Below, one piece after another: positions 1-8,248 of a DNA stretch of 64,000 nucleotides. The notes under the pieces are model-generated. The model made no database searches and was not told the origin of the DNA. It was given only the letters and a program-made list of their open reading frames with translations. Origin of the DNA: Candidatus Aenigmatarchaeota archaeon (GTDB taxonomy: Archaea > Aenigmatarchaeota > Aenigmatarchaeia > GW2011-AR5); the NCBI GenBank assembly GCA_016187335.1, contig JACPJW010000001.1, forward strand, positions 789,978 to 853,977. The letters are read 5' to 3'. Position 1 is the stretch's first letter, and every line of letters begins with the position of its first letter. A program made the translations under genes and the position numbers.

Positions 1-2
1 CC

Positions 3-236
3 AATAAGCTCAGCAATAGCATTCTTCCTGCGCGCTTCGTTGAGGCAAAGACACAACTCCCTAAAGAAGAAATTCTTAGGAGGGTTGAGAAGTACAACAG
101 GGAAGACCCGGAATACTCCTTATCAGCATTTTTCTACGGCAGTACTCTTGGTGGTTTTTTTGTTGTACCAAAAGAGCCCGGGGTTGGGTATCAGAAAAAA
201 AGAATTGAAGAAGATACTAAAAAACTTTCAAGATAA
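3..236 (+). CDS. C-terminal end of an unidentified protein (5' truncated)
   Basis: An open frame enters from the left edge and ends at a TAA, giving about 77 residues. It contains a charged stretch (VEAKTQLPKEEILRRVEKYN) followed by an aromatic and glycine-rich segment (FFYGSTLGGFFVVPKEPGVG). The amino-acid balance looks coding and the frame converges on nreA with only 4 bases between the stop codons. I do not recognise the family, and the start lies outside the window. Confidence 0.5.
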   Translation, partial: NKLSNSILPARFVEAKTQLPKEEILRRVEKYNREDPEYSLSAFFYGSTLGGFFVVPKEPGVGYQKKRIEEDTKKLSR

Positions 237-240
237 GGAA

Positions 241-1419
241 TTATTTCAGAAAGGCAGTCAGCTTCTTCTGTGTGAACATGTTCCTGAGCATCGTGCTTCT
301 CCTGATCCATGTCTGCATCTTTATGCGCATGCGGCTGTTTATGTGGTTCAGCGCCGAAAGCATGCTGTCGAATATTGTTGGTTTCTGCTGCAAAGCATCG
401 CGCATACATTGTCTCACGTTCCAAACACCGAGAGGCACATAGCCCTCGTAGCATTCCCTGAACACAACCGCGCCTGCCTGTCTTCTCTCCTCAGCAAGCT
501 TCTCCGCTATGGCAAAGCGCGCGGAATAGTAGCATCCTCCGATCTGCGCATAGCCGCGCTTGCCGCTGTGCGGCTCCCAGTCGCCGAAGATTTCCAGTTT
601 ATCGCCGATTATCTGGGGAAAGAACGCCTCCATGGTCTCGTACTGCCAGTGCGTCGGCGCCAGCAATATCATGAACTTGTTCTGCAGGTGCTCTGTTTCA
701 TAAACGCGGTATTCATTTATCGTTGGCTGCTGCTTAACGTCTTCCAGCAGATGCAAGCCAAGCATGTCATCAACAGCAGTGATGGACCAGCGCGTCGGCA
801 CGAGCTTCCTGTTTTCTTCCAGTCCGAAAGCGCCCGTGCTGAAGGCTTTCTGGATCGCGGAGAAGAAAACGCCCTTTTCATATAGCGTTATGACAGCGTC
901 CCTTGAAAGCAGGTCGGTATCATAATAAGCCTTTTCCATATGCGGCACGAACTTTGCCGCATCAACCTTCATTTCCTTGAGCGGTGCGCTGGGGCCAAAA
1001 GGCTGCATTTCTTCGTGGACAAACCTGCCGCGCGGCTTCTTCTTGAACTGCGCATCAATCTCAACGGATTTTTTGGCTAAAGCAATCTCCTGCAGAAGCG
1101 AAATCATTCTGCTTCTGTCCTTGATGTTCACAGGCTCCTTGCCGCGGATCAGCGTGAGGCGAAAATCTATGATTTCTCCTTGCGTCTTATTTCCTATCCA
1201 TCGCTCGGGCGTGTCCATTATGGCCGTGTCGCCCTGCATTGGCGGGACAAGGGGGCCCACATGAACGCGGGGGTATCCCTCGCGGCCAATAAAGACAGAA
1301 GGAGGGCTTGAGCCTTCTATGTGATCGCTCGGCACAGTAATTGTCCTGAAAGGAAACCTGTAATACAAGCGCTCCAGATAACGCAGCTTGCCCTTGAACA
1401 TAAAACCACACGCCATCAT
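241..1419 (-). CDS. nreA: NreA-type archaeal DNA repair protein
   Basis: 392 residues matching the archaeal Nre family (DUF650/DUF651), known for roles in repair of DNA damage together with PCNA. The family signature near the N-terminus, FPFRTITVPSDHIEGSSPPS followed by VFIGREGYPRVHVGP, is clear. The last nine residues, QKKLTAFLK, fit a PCNA-interacting PIP box (Q-x-x-L-x-x-F-L); in the family the PIP box also sits at the C-terminus. PCNA itself is encoded at 26122-26865. Two adjacent ATG codons could start the protein. There is no operon partner; the gene converges with a truncated gene on the left. The family assignment is firm, the PCNA contact is inferred from the motif. Confidence 0.9.
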   Translation of the reverse strand: MMACGFMFKGKLRYLERLYYRFPFRTITVPSDHIEGSSPPSVFIGREGYPRVHVGPLVPPMQGDTAIMDTPERWIGNKTQGEIIDFRLTLIRGKEPVNIKDRSRMISLLQEIALAKKSVEIDAQFKKKPRGRFVHEEMQPFGPSAPLKEMKVDAAKFVPHMEKAYYDTDLLSRDAVITLYEKGVFFSAIQKAFSTGAFGLEENRKLVPTRWSITAVDDMLGLHLLEDVKQQPTINEYRVYETEHLQNKFMILLAPTHWQYETMEAFFPQIIGDKLEIFGDWEPHSGKRGYAQIGGCYYSARFAIAEKLAEERRQAGAVVFRECYEGYVPLGVWNVRQCMRDALQQKPTIFDSMLSALNHINSRMRIKMQTWIRRSTMLRNMFTQKKLTAFLK

Positions 1420-1553
1420 AAATTATGGCGCGGGAGTTTATTAGGATTTATGAAGAGAAGAAGATATACCATACCTAAGCGTGAAGTGATTCAATGCAGT
1501 TCCGTGCAAACCATTCCCAGAAAGGCTACCCTTCTAAAAAAGGCGCCGCAAGG

Positions 1554-1895
1554 ATGACACTGGCGTCGCACGCGAAAAAGTTGCACAACATAGCGCTTTA
1601 CCGTCCCTCCGGCAAAGAAGATATCAGGGAAGCTGCGGCGCTCCGGGACTTAATCAAGCAGTATGGAGGATTTGTCCGATATGTCGGCGACCTCAGATAC
1701 CATAAGCCCAAGCTCCGAAGCCTTGCCGAGATAGGCATTTCAATCGGCAGAAGTCAGCATTATTTTGCCGGGCTTTCCAGGGCGGGCGTGTATCCGCTTA
1801 CAGAAGATATTTGCAAGATCGCCGACTCTCTCGGAATGAGCATGCGGGATTTCTCGGAAGGATACAGGTCGGCTTGTTGCAAGAAAACGGCTTAA
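1554..1895 (+). CDS. Hypothetical protein, possible helix-turn-helix
   Basis: About 113 residues from the ATG at 1554; an in-frame ATG 60 bases upstream would add 20 lysine- and glutamine-rich residues. The second half (LAEIGISIGRSQHYFAGLSR, then ICKIADSLGMSMRDF) has the spacing of a Cro/XRE-like helix-turn-helix: two helices separated by a turn, then a helix ending in a short hydrophobic pattern. I infer DNA binding only weakly. It stands alone between nreA and a hairpin-rich stretch. Confidence 0.5.
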   Translation: MTLASHAKKLHNIALYRPSGKEDIREAAALRDLIKQYGGFVRYVGDLRYHKPKLRSLAEIGISIGRSQHYFAGLSRAGVYPLTEDICKIADSLGMSMRDFSEGYRSACCKKTA

Positions 1896-2031
1896 CTGCT
1901 ACGCTACAAAAAAGGCAAGTTCTTTTCCAGAGGCAAGTTAGCCAACTCCATTGGCTATGCGACCTTTGACGTAATCGAACGTTATGTGAGAAATCAGGAG
2001 AAACATCATCAGATTTCTTTGCATTCTTTCT

Positions 2032-2124
2032 AAATCACAGGGAGATGCGGGCTTTAGCCCGCAGAGGAAGTCACATTAATGATTTTTTGGATAATTACCA
2101 ATACGATTTCGTTTAAATCGTATT
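2032..2124. repeat. Two adjacent palindromes (TTTA-loop hairpin and AT-rich inverted repeat)
   Basis: The first is TGCGGGC-TTTA-GCCCGCA (2046-2063), enclosed by AAATCA/TGATTT (2032-2037 and 2080-2085). The second is AATACGATTT-CGTTT-AAATCGTATT (2100-2124). The TTTA loop and hairpin-in-stem layout resemble the modules at 26924, 30150 and 50001. This may be a decayed end of an IS200/IS605-like element. Confidence 0.5.
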
Positions 2125-2276
2125 GACGCTGCGGAACCCCCGAAACTTGGCCATTTAAGGGTGTATGGCGGCGATGTAGAATCATAATCCCCGTCGAATA
2201 GACCTTTATAAGGTCCGTCCTCTTCCAGGCGGCTTGTTAAAACCAAATTTCTGCGTAGCATGGTGTCACCAAACAT
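2076..2276 (-). CDS. Doubtful small ORF next to palindromes
   Basis: 66 codons from an ATG that has an AT-rich TTTTTAAAATATTT stretch about 20 bases upstream, so it could be expressed. The product (starts MFGDTMLRRN, then proline/serine/glycine-rich) matches nothing I know, and its C-terminal third is encoded by the AT-rich palindrome at 2100-2124. It is either a young orphan gene or an accidental frame in a mobile-element remnant; I favour the second. Confidence 0.25.
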   Translation of the reverse strand: MFGDTMLRRNLVLTSRLEEDGPYKGLFDGDYDSTSPPYTLKWPSFGGSAASIRFKRNRIGNYPKNH

Positions 2277-2315
2277 ATTTTCATCTTCAAATATTTTAAA
2301 AATTACTGTTCAGAC

Positions 2316-2552
2316 TTATTTCCACCCGCTGAAGCATTCTTCTATGTCCGACGGGTCATATTTAATATCCTTTATTTTCACGTACCATATCATCGCTTTA
2401 CTGGGATTCAAAGGGTCTTCAACTATTATGGTTTCTACTTCATAAATGCCCATAGGCTTTCCCGTCTTGAATTGAACGTAGCGTATTTGCTTTAGGACTT
2501 CTACATCCCCGCTTTTCCACAAGTCTTGCTGTATTTCCTTCAGTTTGGGCAT
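2316..2552 (-). CDS. Hypothetical protein
   Basis: 78 residues, start MPKLKEIQQDLWKSGDVEVL. A helical N-terminus is followed by alternating hydrophobic residues suggesting beta strands (MGIYEVETIIVED, then AMIWYVKIKDI). A TTAAATT box lies about 28 bases upstream of the ATG, consistent with a leaderless transcript. Family unknown; no cysteine cluster, signal peptide or membrane segment. Confidence 0.55.
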   Translation of the reverse strand: MPKLKEIQQDLWKSGDVEVLKQIRYVQFKTGKPMGIYEVETIIVEDPLNPSKAMIWYVKIKDIKYDPSDIEECFSGWK

Positions 2553-2623
2553 GAGATTCCAGACATTTCAAACAATTTAACGCAGCGTCAAAGAAAAAAC
2601 GTAATTTTCTCGTAATTCATGCG

Positions 2624-3271
2624 TTATTTCTTCCTATTCGGCTGTGTTTTCATCCAGACCCACGCCGCGACAGCGCCGAACAGGAAGCCGCCGACGTGCG
2701 CCCAGAAAGCGATGCCGCTGCCCGAGCCGCCAACAAGGCTTGTCGTGCCGAGGAAAAGCTGCATCAGAAACCAGAAGCCTATCATGTACTGCGCTGATAT
2801 GGTGCCGCTGTAATATCCAGACAGGATACGCACGCGGACATCCGGAAAGAATATCCAGTAAGCGCCAAGCACGCCTGATATGGCTCCTGAAGCCCCTATT
2901 GCCGGTATGCTGGAGCCGATATTTGTCAGGTAATGCGTGGCTGTAGCTGCTACCCCCGAAAGCAGGTAGAAAACGACAAATTTTGCCTTGCCTAATTTGT
3001 CCTCAACGTTGTCGCCGAAAATCCACAGGTACCACATGTTGCCGAAGATGTGGTCGAAGCCGCCGTGCAGGAACATAGAAGTGAATATGGTGAGCAGCGA
3101 AGCGGCCGCGGGCTTGAAGCCGTAATTGTCAATAACAGCTTCGAAATTAGACAGCGACCACAGGAAAATCAGGACGTTTGTCGCAATCAGCGCATAAGTA
3201 ACGTAGGCTCTGCTCTTCGCTATGTTCTCGTCCTTGTAAGGGAAAAACTGTCCTTTCATGAAAACCATCAA
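2624..3271 (-). CDS. Rhomboid family intramembrane serine protease
   Basis: 215 residues with six predicted membrane segments. The catalytic serine lies in GASGAISG (Ser128) and the partner histidine in FWAHVGGFLFG (His192). The loop HGGFDHIFGNMWYLWIFG is the conserved H-x-x-H/N-x-x-x-N region before the serine helix. Rhomboids cleave transmembrane substrates within the membrane; the substrate here is unknown. Start choice: MMVFMKGQFFPY contains three methionines and any could be used. A second, more divergent rhomboid lies at 39854-40468. Confidence 0.92.
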   Translation of the reverse strand: MMVFMKGQFFPYKDENIAKSRAYVTYALIATNVLIFLWSLSNFEAVIDNYGFKPAAASLLTIFTSMFLHGGFDHIFGNMWYLWIFGDNVEDKLGKAKFVVFYLLSGVAATATHYLTNIGSSIPAIGASGAISGVLGAYWIFFPDVRVRILSGYYSGTISAQYMIGFWFLMQLFLGTTSLVGGSGSGIAFWAHVGGFLFGAVAAWVWMKTQPNRKK

Positions 3272-3416
3272 TTAAACGGAAAATTCTGGCGCATCACGAA
3301 AGAATTACGCTTGAGCACAGATTTCTATTTCCGCTTTAATCCCTCGTTTCTCCGCGAAATTTTAAATACTACGGCTTGCATATTCTGACTTACCTATGAT
3401 TTGACGAGGTGATTTG

Positions 3417-3587
3417 ATGAGCTATGTGGTTGCTTCGCAGGTGAAGGAACTGATAAAGAAGCACGAGATGCAGTGCGCTTCGGACTTCTGCGACGCTTTG
3501 GACAAGGTTGTGGAGGCAAAGGTTGCAAAGGCGACTGAGCGCGCAAAGAGCAATGACAGGAAGACTGTCAGAGCGGGCGACTTGTAA
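3417..3587 (+). CDS. DUF1931-type histone-fold DNA-binding protein
   Basis: 56 residues. It begins MSYVVASQVKELIKKHEMQC and ends NDRKTVRAGDL, the latter being the classic loop-2/helix-3 end of a histone fold (RKTVRPxDL in relatives). The spacing of helix 1 (SQVKELIKKH), long helix 2 (ASDFCDALDKVVEAKVAKATERAKS) and the RKTVR loop supports a single histone fold as in DUF1931 proteins. It probably dimerises and binds DNA. A TTTAAATACTA TATA box lies near 3360 and GAGGTGAT forms a good ribosome-binding site just before the ATG. Two cysteines, unusual in archaeal histones, are present. Confidence 0.85.
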   Translation: MSYVVASQVKELIKKHEMQCASDFCDALDKVVEAKVAKATERAKSNDRKTVRAGDL

Positions 3588-3740
3588 GGCGGGTTTCTTG
3601 TTTTTTAATCTGTTTCTTGTTTTTATTTTTACTAAGCAGAAATAGAAGCGCAGATATTAAAGTAGAAAACGAGAAATATTTTCTGCCTTAGAAAAAGGTT
3701 ATAGAAAATAAAAGAAAAAAATCAGAATACTTTTTGACCC

Positions 3741-3783
3741 TTTTGATCAAATGAAACTTTTTGAAAAAAGTTTCATCAAAATT
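3741..3783. repeat. Dispersed hairpin repeat, copy 1
   Basis: TTTTGAT-CAA-ATGAAACTTTTT-g-AAAAAAGTTTC-ATCAAAA, a nearly symmetrical palindrome abutting the stop codon of the minus-strand SWIB-like gene. It belongs to the family also found at 13342, 25431, 31295, 31483, 47252, 48642, 56265, 60037 and 60282. Confidence 0.8.
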
Positions 3784-3936
3784 TTACTTCCCAGACAGCT
3801 TGTGCTTCTTGATGTATACCCACAGCTTCTTCGTCATCTCGCTCGGAGCGAGCTTGCCTGAGCCGAATACGTCCTCAACAGTTTCCTTGCGGCCCTTGAA
3901 GCTTATGGAATATCCGCCAAATGCTTTCTTTGCCAT
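3784..3936 (-). CDS. Small SWIB/MDM2-like protein
   Basis: 50 residues: a basic start MAKKAFGGYSISFKGRKE, then LAPSEMTKKLWVYIKKHKL. The second part resembles the conserved helix of the SWIB domain (S-x-x-x-x-K-x-L-W-x-Y-I-K-x-x-x-L). SWIB domains occur in chromatin-associated proteins; this copy is only the core of the fold and has no DNA-modifying domain attached, so its function is inferred at most as protein or nucleic-acid binding. The ATG follows TCAGGTGAACAATA, which contains a GGTGA ribosome-binding site. A hairpin repeat touches its stop codon. Confidence 0.65.
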   Translation of the reverse strand: MAKKAFGGYSISFKGRKETVEDVFGSGKLAPSEMTKKLWVYIKKHKLSGK

Positions 3937-4018
3937 TATTGTTCACCTGAGAATAATTAGGAAAATAGTTTTTTAAGTCAGAAAAAAGGCAGTCTTAACG
4001 ACTAGGAAGAGGTGATAA

Positions 4019-4162
4019 TCAAGTCAATTCAATATCCCAGCAAGTCGTAACGAACTCTTATATGAGCACCCTGCGCTACCATCCAATAAGGATCTAGTCA
4101 CAATCTTTCGCCCTGAGTTAGACAAAGTACAGCGAACCTTTCAGAAATTCTTCCCATCATAA
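4019..4162 (+). pseudogene. Possible gene remnant without start codon
   Basis: The roughly 300 bases between the SWIB-like gene and sepF hold no complete gene. One frame is open for 47 codons and reads like protein (FNIPASRNELLYEHPALPSN, then DLVTIFRPELDKVQRTFQKF), but it has no ATG, GTG or TTG and is preceded by in-frame stops. It may be the decayed end of a gene. I cannot name the family. Confidence 0.3.
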
Positions 4163-4277
4163 AATCATGGAAAATGCCATCTACATACTGTAACGATTTT
4201 TTTCGAATATCTCTTTCTTCCCGAACATCTCGGATAAATGTAGTTACGCCTTTCAACATTTGAGAAATCATAGTAAT

Positions 4278-4616
4278 TTATTCCCTCTGTATCCTTGCCC
4301 TGCTTGGGGTGACTATAATCCAGTCGTCGCCGACGCCTGCAATGTCGCCGTTCAGGTTGCCGACGCTGAGCTTTAATTTGTTCACGCACTGCTTCAGGTC
4401 GTCCAGGTTGGTTTCCTTGAGATCGCGCATTCCTGCCACGACAATGTTGCCCGCCTTTATCTGCTTTATGATGCGGTCCACTGCGCCCAGAGAATCAATC
4501 TTGTCAACAACAACGTGAACCATCGGAAGCTCCTCTTCGCCTTCCAGCTCGTGGTATTCTTCCGCAGCCGGCTCCGGCTCTTCCTTCTTTTTCCTGAACA
4601 TGTCCAATAGTCCCAT
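4278..4616 (-). CDS. sepF: SepF-like cell division protein
   Basis: 112 residues. The amphipathic, lysine-rich N-terminus MGLLDMFRKKK matches the membrane-targeting helix of SepF, followed by an acidic linker (EEPEPAAEEYHELEGEEE) and the SepF core (VVVDKIDSLGAVDRIIKQIK, GNIVVAGMRDL, GDIAGVGDDWIIVTPSRARI). In archaea with FtsZ, SepF is the main membrane anchor of the Z-ring; FtsZ is not in this window. A CTTAAAAAG TATA box about 30 bases upstream implies a leaderless mRNA. Confidence 0.9.
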   Translation of the reverse strand: MGLLDMFRKKKEEPEPAAEEYHELEGEEELPMVHVVVDKIDSLGAVDRIIKQIKAGNIVVAGMRDLKETNLDDLKQCVNKLKLSVGNLNGDIAGVGDDWIIVTPSRARIQRE

Positions 4617-4796
4617 GATATCACGTAATAAAACGCTGCTGAACTTTTTAAGGTTATCACGGAAAAAACTTTAAGAAGGGAAAATCAATCCGGAAATGCA
4701 ACTGAAAGCCTGTTATGAATGTAATCCACCATAAAGGACTTTCACTTTCTGTTTTACGATTTTTTATAGTTTCAAGTGCATTTTATCTTGATATTC

Positions 4797-4928
4797 ATGG
4801 GTATACTAAGCCTCGAAGACAAGCCCGTTGCAGGCAAGTGCGCCATGTGCGGCGGCAAGATGGAAAGGGCGGCATTAGGCTACATCTGCAACGCCTGCAG
4901 GGACGGCATGAGGCAGAAGAAGCAGTAA
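4797..4928 (+). CDS. Small zinc-ribbon protein
   Basis: 43 residues, MGILSLEDKP followed by two CxxC knuckles (CAMCGGKM and CNACRDG) and a basic tail RQKKQ. The four cysteines with this spacing suggest a single zinc ribbon able to bind nucleic acid or a protein partner. TTTTTATAG lies 27 bases upstream of the ATG, a typical leaderless promoter. One of six tiny zinc-ribbon genes in the window. Confidence 0.7.
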   Translation: MGILSLEDKPVAGKCAMCGGKMERAALGYICNACRDGMRQKKQ

Positions 4929-4956
4929 AGTTTTTTTAAGGAAGAAAAACAATACA

Positions 4957-5382
4957 ATGGCATTACAGGTTGCGAAAAGATGGCATATGAAACAAAATTC
5001 ATCAGGAAAGTTTTCGCGAAGGTATATCATTATTTCTGACACAGTATTAGAAAACTGGAGACAGGGAAATTCTGCATTCTTTGACAACGGTTATAGATGC
5101 GCATTGCCTCTAGGCTACGTTGTCCAGAGGCCAAAGGGGCCTACAAGCCCGAGACCGGGTGTAATTTACCATGAATACGAAGTTTCATGTATAAAGGACG
5201 GGTCAAGGTCGCTAATGGCTGGCTATGCCCACGAAAATGAGGTAAATATACTTTACTCGGGATTTCATGGATGGACTTCATGGAAAGAAGTCGGAAGAGC
5301 GCTGCGTAAAATATTTTGCCCTGACGGCGGAAGGATGGTCAGGGGAAAATTGCATCAAAACATAAGGAGAGAGCCCGACTAA
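4957..5382 (+). CDS. Hypothetical protein
   Basis: 141 residues; no family recognised. It is basic at both ends, rich in aromatics (GYAHENEVNILYSGFHGWTS) and has several prolines (RPKGPTSPRPG), suggesting a compact beta-rich fold. A poly-T/TTTTAAGG promoter element lies about 27 bases before the ATG. Composition is more AT-rich than the transporter gene that follows on the other strand, with which it converges. Confidence 0.55.
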   Translation: MALQVAKRWHMKQNSSGKFSRRYIIISDTVLENWRQGNSAFFDNGYRCALPLGYVVQRPKGPTSPRPGVIYHEYEVSCIKDGSRSLMAGYAHENEVNILYSGFHGWTSWKEVGRALRKIFCPDGGRMVRGKLHQNIRREPD

Positions 5383-5409
5383 AGCCCCCTATAGAAGGAG
5401 GCAGAACTT

Positions 5410-6858
5410 CTATCCCTTCTTCCACAGCTTCTTCCTCATCTTCGCGAGTTCGTAAGGATACCTGAATGTATATTCAACGGCGTGCTTCAGCCCGTGGGCA
5501 GGCTCAACGGCGACGGCGCGCCAGAACACGTAGCGCACGGGTATGATTTCATGCTCCTTTGTTTTGAGGTCGGATATCATTGTCATGAACACAAGCGACG
5601 CAAGGCGCAATAAAAATGATGCAAAAAATATTATCTGGAGCCCGCTCATGAAAAGCAGCGCCCTGCCTTCCAGGTGAGCCACGATAAAATAGCCGCCGAG
5701 AGAGCCTGCGACTGTAGCAAGTCCCCTGAGAAATGTATGGTTGGCAACATACTGCGGCCTTTTCTCGCTGGGCGTAACGGCCAGCAGGAAATTGAAGGAT
5801 ACAAGGTCAAATCCCGCCCATGCAAAAGACGAGAAGAAGTTGGCTATGAGTATGTGGCCGGGCGACGAGACGAACAGCCATATGAAAGGCACGAAGCATA
5901 TCATTATGCCTGTTACAGCTAAAATTTTTCTCTCGCCATAGCGGTCGCTGAGCTGCCCCCAATAGGGCTGGAAAATGAGGGTGATTAATGCTTCAAAGGA
6001 AACCAGAGCCGCGAACCATAAATAAGAAATTTTGAGGTCGCGCAGCATGTAGACGGCAAAAAAAGGCCCCGCAATGCTGACGGCAAGGCTCATTGCTGCA
6101 AGGAAGAGTGTGAAAAGGACGAAGTTCCTGTTTATTCTCAGCGCCGCCGCAAGGTCTTTCAGGCTCAGCGTGTAAGAATGCCTGTAGTGATATACAACCG
6201 GCGTCTGCGGTTCGTGCATCTTCGCAAAAAAGTACACTGAAGCGAGGCCAAGAACGACGGAGACGGCGAATATAAGCGAGAAGCCGTATTCAGACAGCAG
6301 GGCTCCGGAAACCAGCGTTGCCGTCAGCCCCGCAAGGCCGGCAATCATGTTCCTCCTGCCGAAATAATGCCCTCGCATGTCCTGCGGGACAATGTCGCCC
6401 ATCAGGCTGCTCCATGCCGGCGCGCGCATGGCGGTGAAGAAGCTTACCGCAAATAGCAGTGAAATGAGCAGATGCACGGGGCTGTTAACATTGACAAAGG
6501 GCAGCAGCAGTATGGGTATCCACAGAATTCTGGAAATGAGCGTGGAAAACGTCCATATTGTTTTCCTGGAAAAGTACTGCGTGAGCAGCGCTCCCGGTAT
6601 CTGCGCCAGGGTTTCTCCAAGCGTTCTCAGCGATGCGATTAACGCTATTTCGCTGCTCGTTGCCTTCAGGGCGAGCGCAAAGGGAGTGACGAAAGAATTG
6701 TTGATGCTTGATGCCGCAGAGCTGAGAGCCCCTTCTATTGTTGAGAAGTGCATGCTCTTCTTTGCACGGTCGTCATAGGGCATCTTTTTTTCGGAAACCC
6801 CGCCCTTCACGAGGACTTGCCGCTCTTTTTCGCCCAGCTTGCGGTTAGCAGGAGGCAT
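5410..6858 (-). CDS. MFS (major facilitator) transporter
   Basis: 482 residues with about twelve hydrophobic segments. Between segments 2 and 3 a loop reads GALLTQYFSRKTIW, and DIVPQDMRGHYFGRRNM resembles the cytoplasmic loop of MFS drug/sugar exporters; the second half repeats the pattern with GQLSDRYGERKIL, the MFS motif A. The substrate cannot be told. The C-terminus is long and basic (AKMRKKLWKKG). Start at an ATG 26-33 bases downstream of ATTATTTAATC. It is divergent from the THUMP gene, sharing an 80-base promoter region. Confidence 0.85.
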   Translation of the reverse strand: MPPANRKLGEKERQVLVKGGVSEKKMPYDDRAKKSMHFSTIEGALSSAASSINNSFVTPFALALKATSSEIALIASLRTLGETLAQIPGALLTQYFSRKTIWTFSTLISRILWIPILLLPFVNVNSPVHLLISLLFAVSFFTAMRAPAWSSLMGDIVPQDMRGHYFGRRNMIAGLAGLTATLVSGALLSEYGFSLIFAVSVVLGLASVYFFAKMHEPQTPVVYHYRHSYTLSLKDLAAALRINRNFVLFTLFLAAMSLAVSIAGPFFAVYMLRDLKISYLWFAALVSFEALITLIFQPYWGQLSDRYGERKILAVTGIMICFVPFIWLFVSSPGHILIANFFSSFAWAGFDLVSFNFLLAVTPSEKRPQYVANHTFLRGLATVAGSLGGYFIVAHLEGRALLFMSGLQIIFFASFLLRLASLVFMTMISDLKTKEHEIIPVRYVFWRAVAVEPAHGLKHAVEYTFRYPYELAKMRKKLWKKG

Positions 6859-6940
6859 TCGTATAATTATTGCAGGTCAGATTAAATAATTCGGTTTGCA
6901 TTAATTCATCCTTTTTAAGCGTTAAGGGGAAATCAATAAC

Positions 6941-7456
6941 ATGCAACCCAATCTTCTTGTTACATACGAGCCGGCTCACGGCGGCAAGGCGATGCAGGAA
7001 GTGAAGCTGTTTCTGGAAGAGGCAGGCGAAAAAGTAGAATTTCACGACAGCGGCACGGACGGCGTTTTCTTTGTCAGCGTCGGCGATGCAAAGCAAGCCG
7101 TAAGGCATCTGGTTGGGCTGTGCAGCAGCAGTCCTGAAAGGTTCCGGTACACGCAAAGGTGGATTCCTGTCGAGCGCTGGGTTTCGTCGGACATCGACGA
7201 AATGTCGTCTGTGATGGTTGAGATGAACGACAGGATTGACGACGGAGAAAAGTGGAAGATAGACATTGTCAAGCGGGGATACGACAGGTACGGCACGCCG
7301 GAGCTGATAAAAACGCTGACGGAAAACATAGACAGGCAGCACGTGGACCTGAAAAACCCGGACAAGATAGTAAAGGTGGAAATTTTCGGGGAGAAGGCAG
7401 CTGTTGCATTGCTTAACAGCGACGAGCTCCTGGAAGTCGCCAAGATGAAAAAATAA
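6941..7456 (+). CDS. THUMP domain protein (Tan1-like)
   Basis: 171 residues in the layout of archaeal/eukaryotic Tan1-like THUMP proteins: N-terminal NLLVTYEPAHGGKAMQEVK, a central region ending RWIPVERWV, and a THUMP core with KWKIDIVKRGYDRYG, HVDLKNPDKIVKVEIFGEKA. THUMP domains bind the tRNA acceptor stem; Tan1 assists tRNA N4-acetylcytidine formation. The acetyltransferase is not in the window. CTTTTTAAGCG lies 27 bases before the ATG. Role in tRNA modification is from family knowledge. Confidence 0.82.
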   Translation: MQPNLLVTYEPAHGGKAMQEVKLFLEEAGEKVEFHDSGTDGVFFVSVGDAKQAVRHLVGLCSSSPERFRYTQRWIPVERWVSSDIDEMSSVMVEMNDRIDDGEKWKIDIVKRGYDRYGTPELIKTLTENIDRQHVDLKNPDKIVKVEIFGEKAAVALLNSDELLEVAKMKK

Positions 7457-7485
7457 GGCGGAGCCGCTTTCAAAGACCGGAGAAT

Positions 7486-8112
7486 CTATTTCTTTACCTT
7501 CTTTGTCGTCTTGAAGTGGACTTTTGCAATGCCCTCCAGCACTTCGGGGCCGTACTTCTCAGTGAGGAATTTCAAGGCCTCGTCAACATGCGCCGCTCCT
7601 TTGGGCAGTTTATACCCTACCTGCAATGAAAGCTTCCTGAGCGACGAGAGGAATTCCGCCCTTGCAAGAATTGATGCTGCAGCGACAGCAGTGTCCCTCT
7701 CGCCCCTGACCGTCTGGATTAATTTTATTTTCCTGCCCTTTTCAAAAAGCTGTTTTTTCAATAAGCTGTCATCTGCGAACTTGTCCACGATTATTATGTC
7801 CGCATTCCCCTTTTCCAGCAAATTCTCAATTGCCCGCGCATGCGCCCACGAAAGAATCTTGTTGAGGTTCCTGAATTTTTTGTGCAGAAGGTTGTATTTC
7901 TCCGGCGATATCTTGACTACGGAAAAATTGCACACCTTCTTTATCAGCGCCGCGAGCCTCTTGACTTCATTATCGCTGATCAGCTTGGAGTCCCTTATGC
8001 GCAGCTGCTGCAGCTTCTTTTCGTCAGCAGGACCGGCAGCGACAGCGGCGACGACGAGATACCCGAAATAATCCCCTTTCCCGGATTCGTCGGTGCCGAT
8101 TTTCATGGTCAT
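7486..8112 (-). CDS. rnhC: Ribonuclease HIII-like protein without N-terminal domain
   Basis: 208 residues. The active-site opening GTDESGKGDYFG is diagnostic of RNase HIII rather than HII (which has DEAGRG). Further acidic residues fit the metal site (RIRDSKLIS, IIIVDKFADD). RNase HIII degrades RNA in RNA-DNA hybrids. Bacterial RNase HIII is about 300 residues and starts with a TBP-like substrate-binding domain; this protein starts directly at the catalytic domain. The C-terminus is lysine-rich (HFKTTKKVKK). MTMKIGTDESG offers two starts. A CTTATAAAC promoter element lies about 35 bases upstream. Confidence 0.85.
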   Translation of the reverse strand: MTMKIGTDESGKGDYFGYLVVAAVAAGPADEKKLQQLRIRDSKLISDNEVKRLAALIKKVCNFSVVKISPEKYNLLHKKFRNLNKILSWAHARAIENLLEKGNADIIIVDKFADDSLLKKQLFEKGRKIKLIQTVRGERDTAVAAASILARAEFLSSLRKLSLQVGYKLPKGAAHVDEALKFLTEKYGPEVLEGIAKVHFKTTKKVKK

Positions 8113-8248
8113 TCTGATGCCCCAGTAGTTTTTTCCTTTTCAAGTTTATAAATAAGGAAAATAATAAAATAGTCAAGCAGAAGGAAAGGTTCTGCTTCAT
8201 TAGGAATTTGATTCCGAAATTCCGTTCCAGATTGATAGAGGTCTAGAA

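Noticed and set aside
40..885. 281-codon plus-strand frame opposite nreA
   Set aside because: Overlaps most of nreA, whose family signature is clear; start codon TTG without promoter.
2644..2946. 100-codon plus-strand frame across the rhomboid gene
   Set aside because: Arginine/cysteine-rich antisense shadow of the rhomboid.
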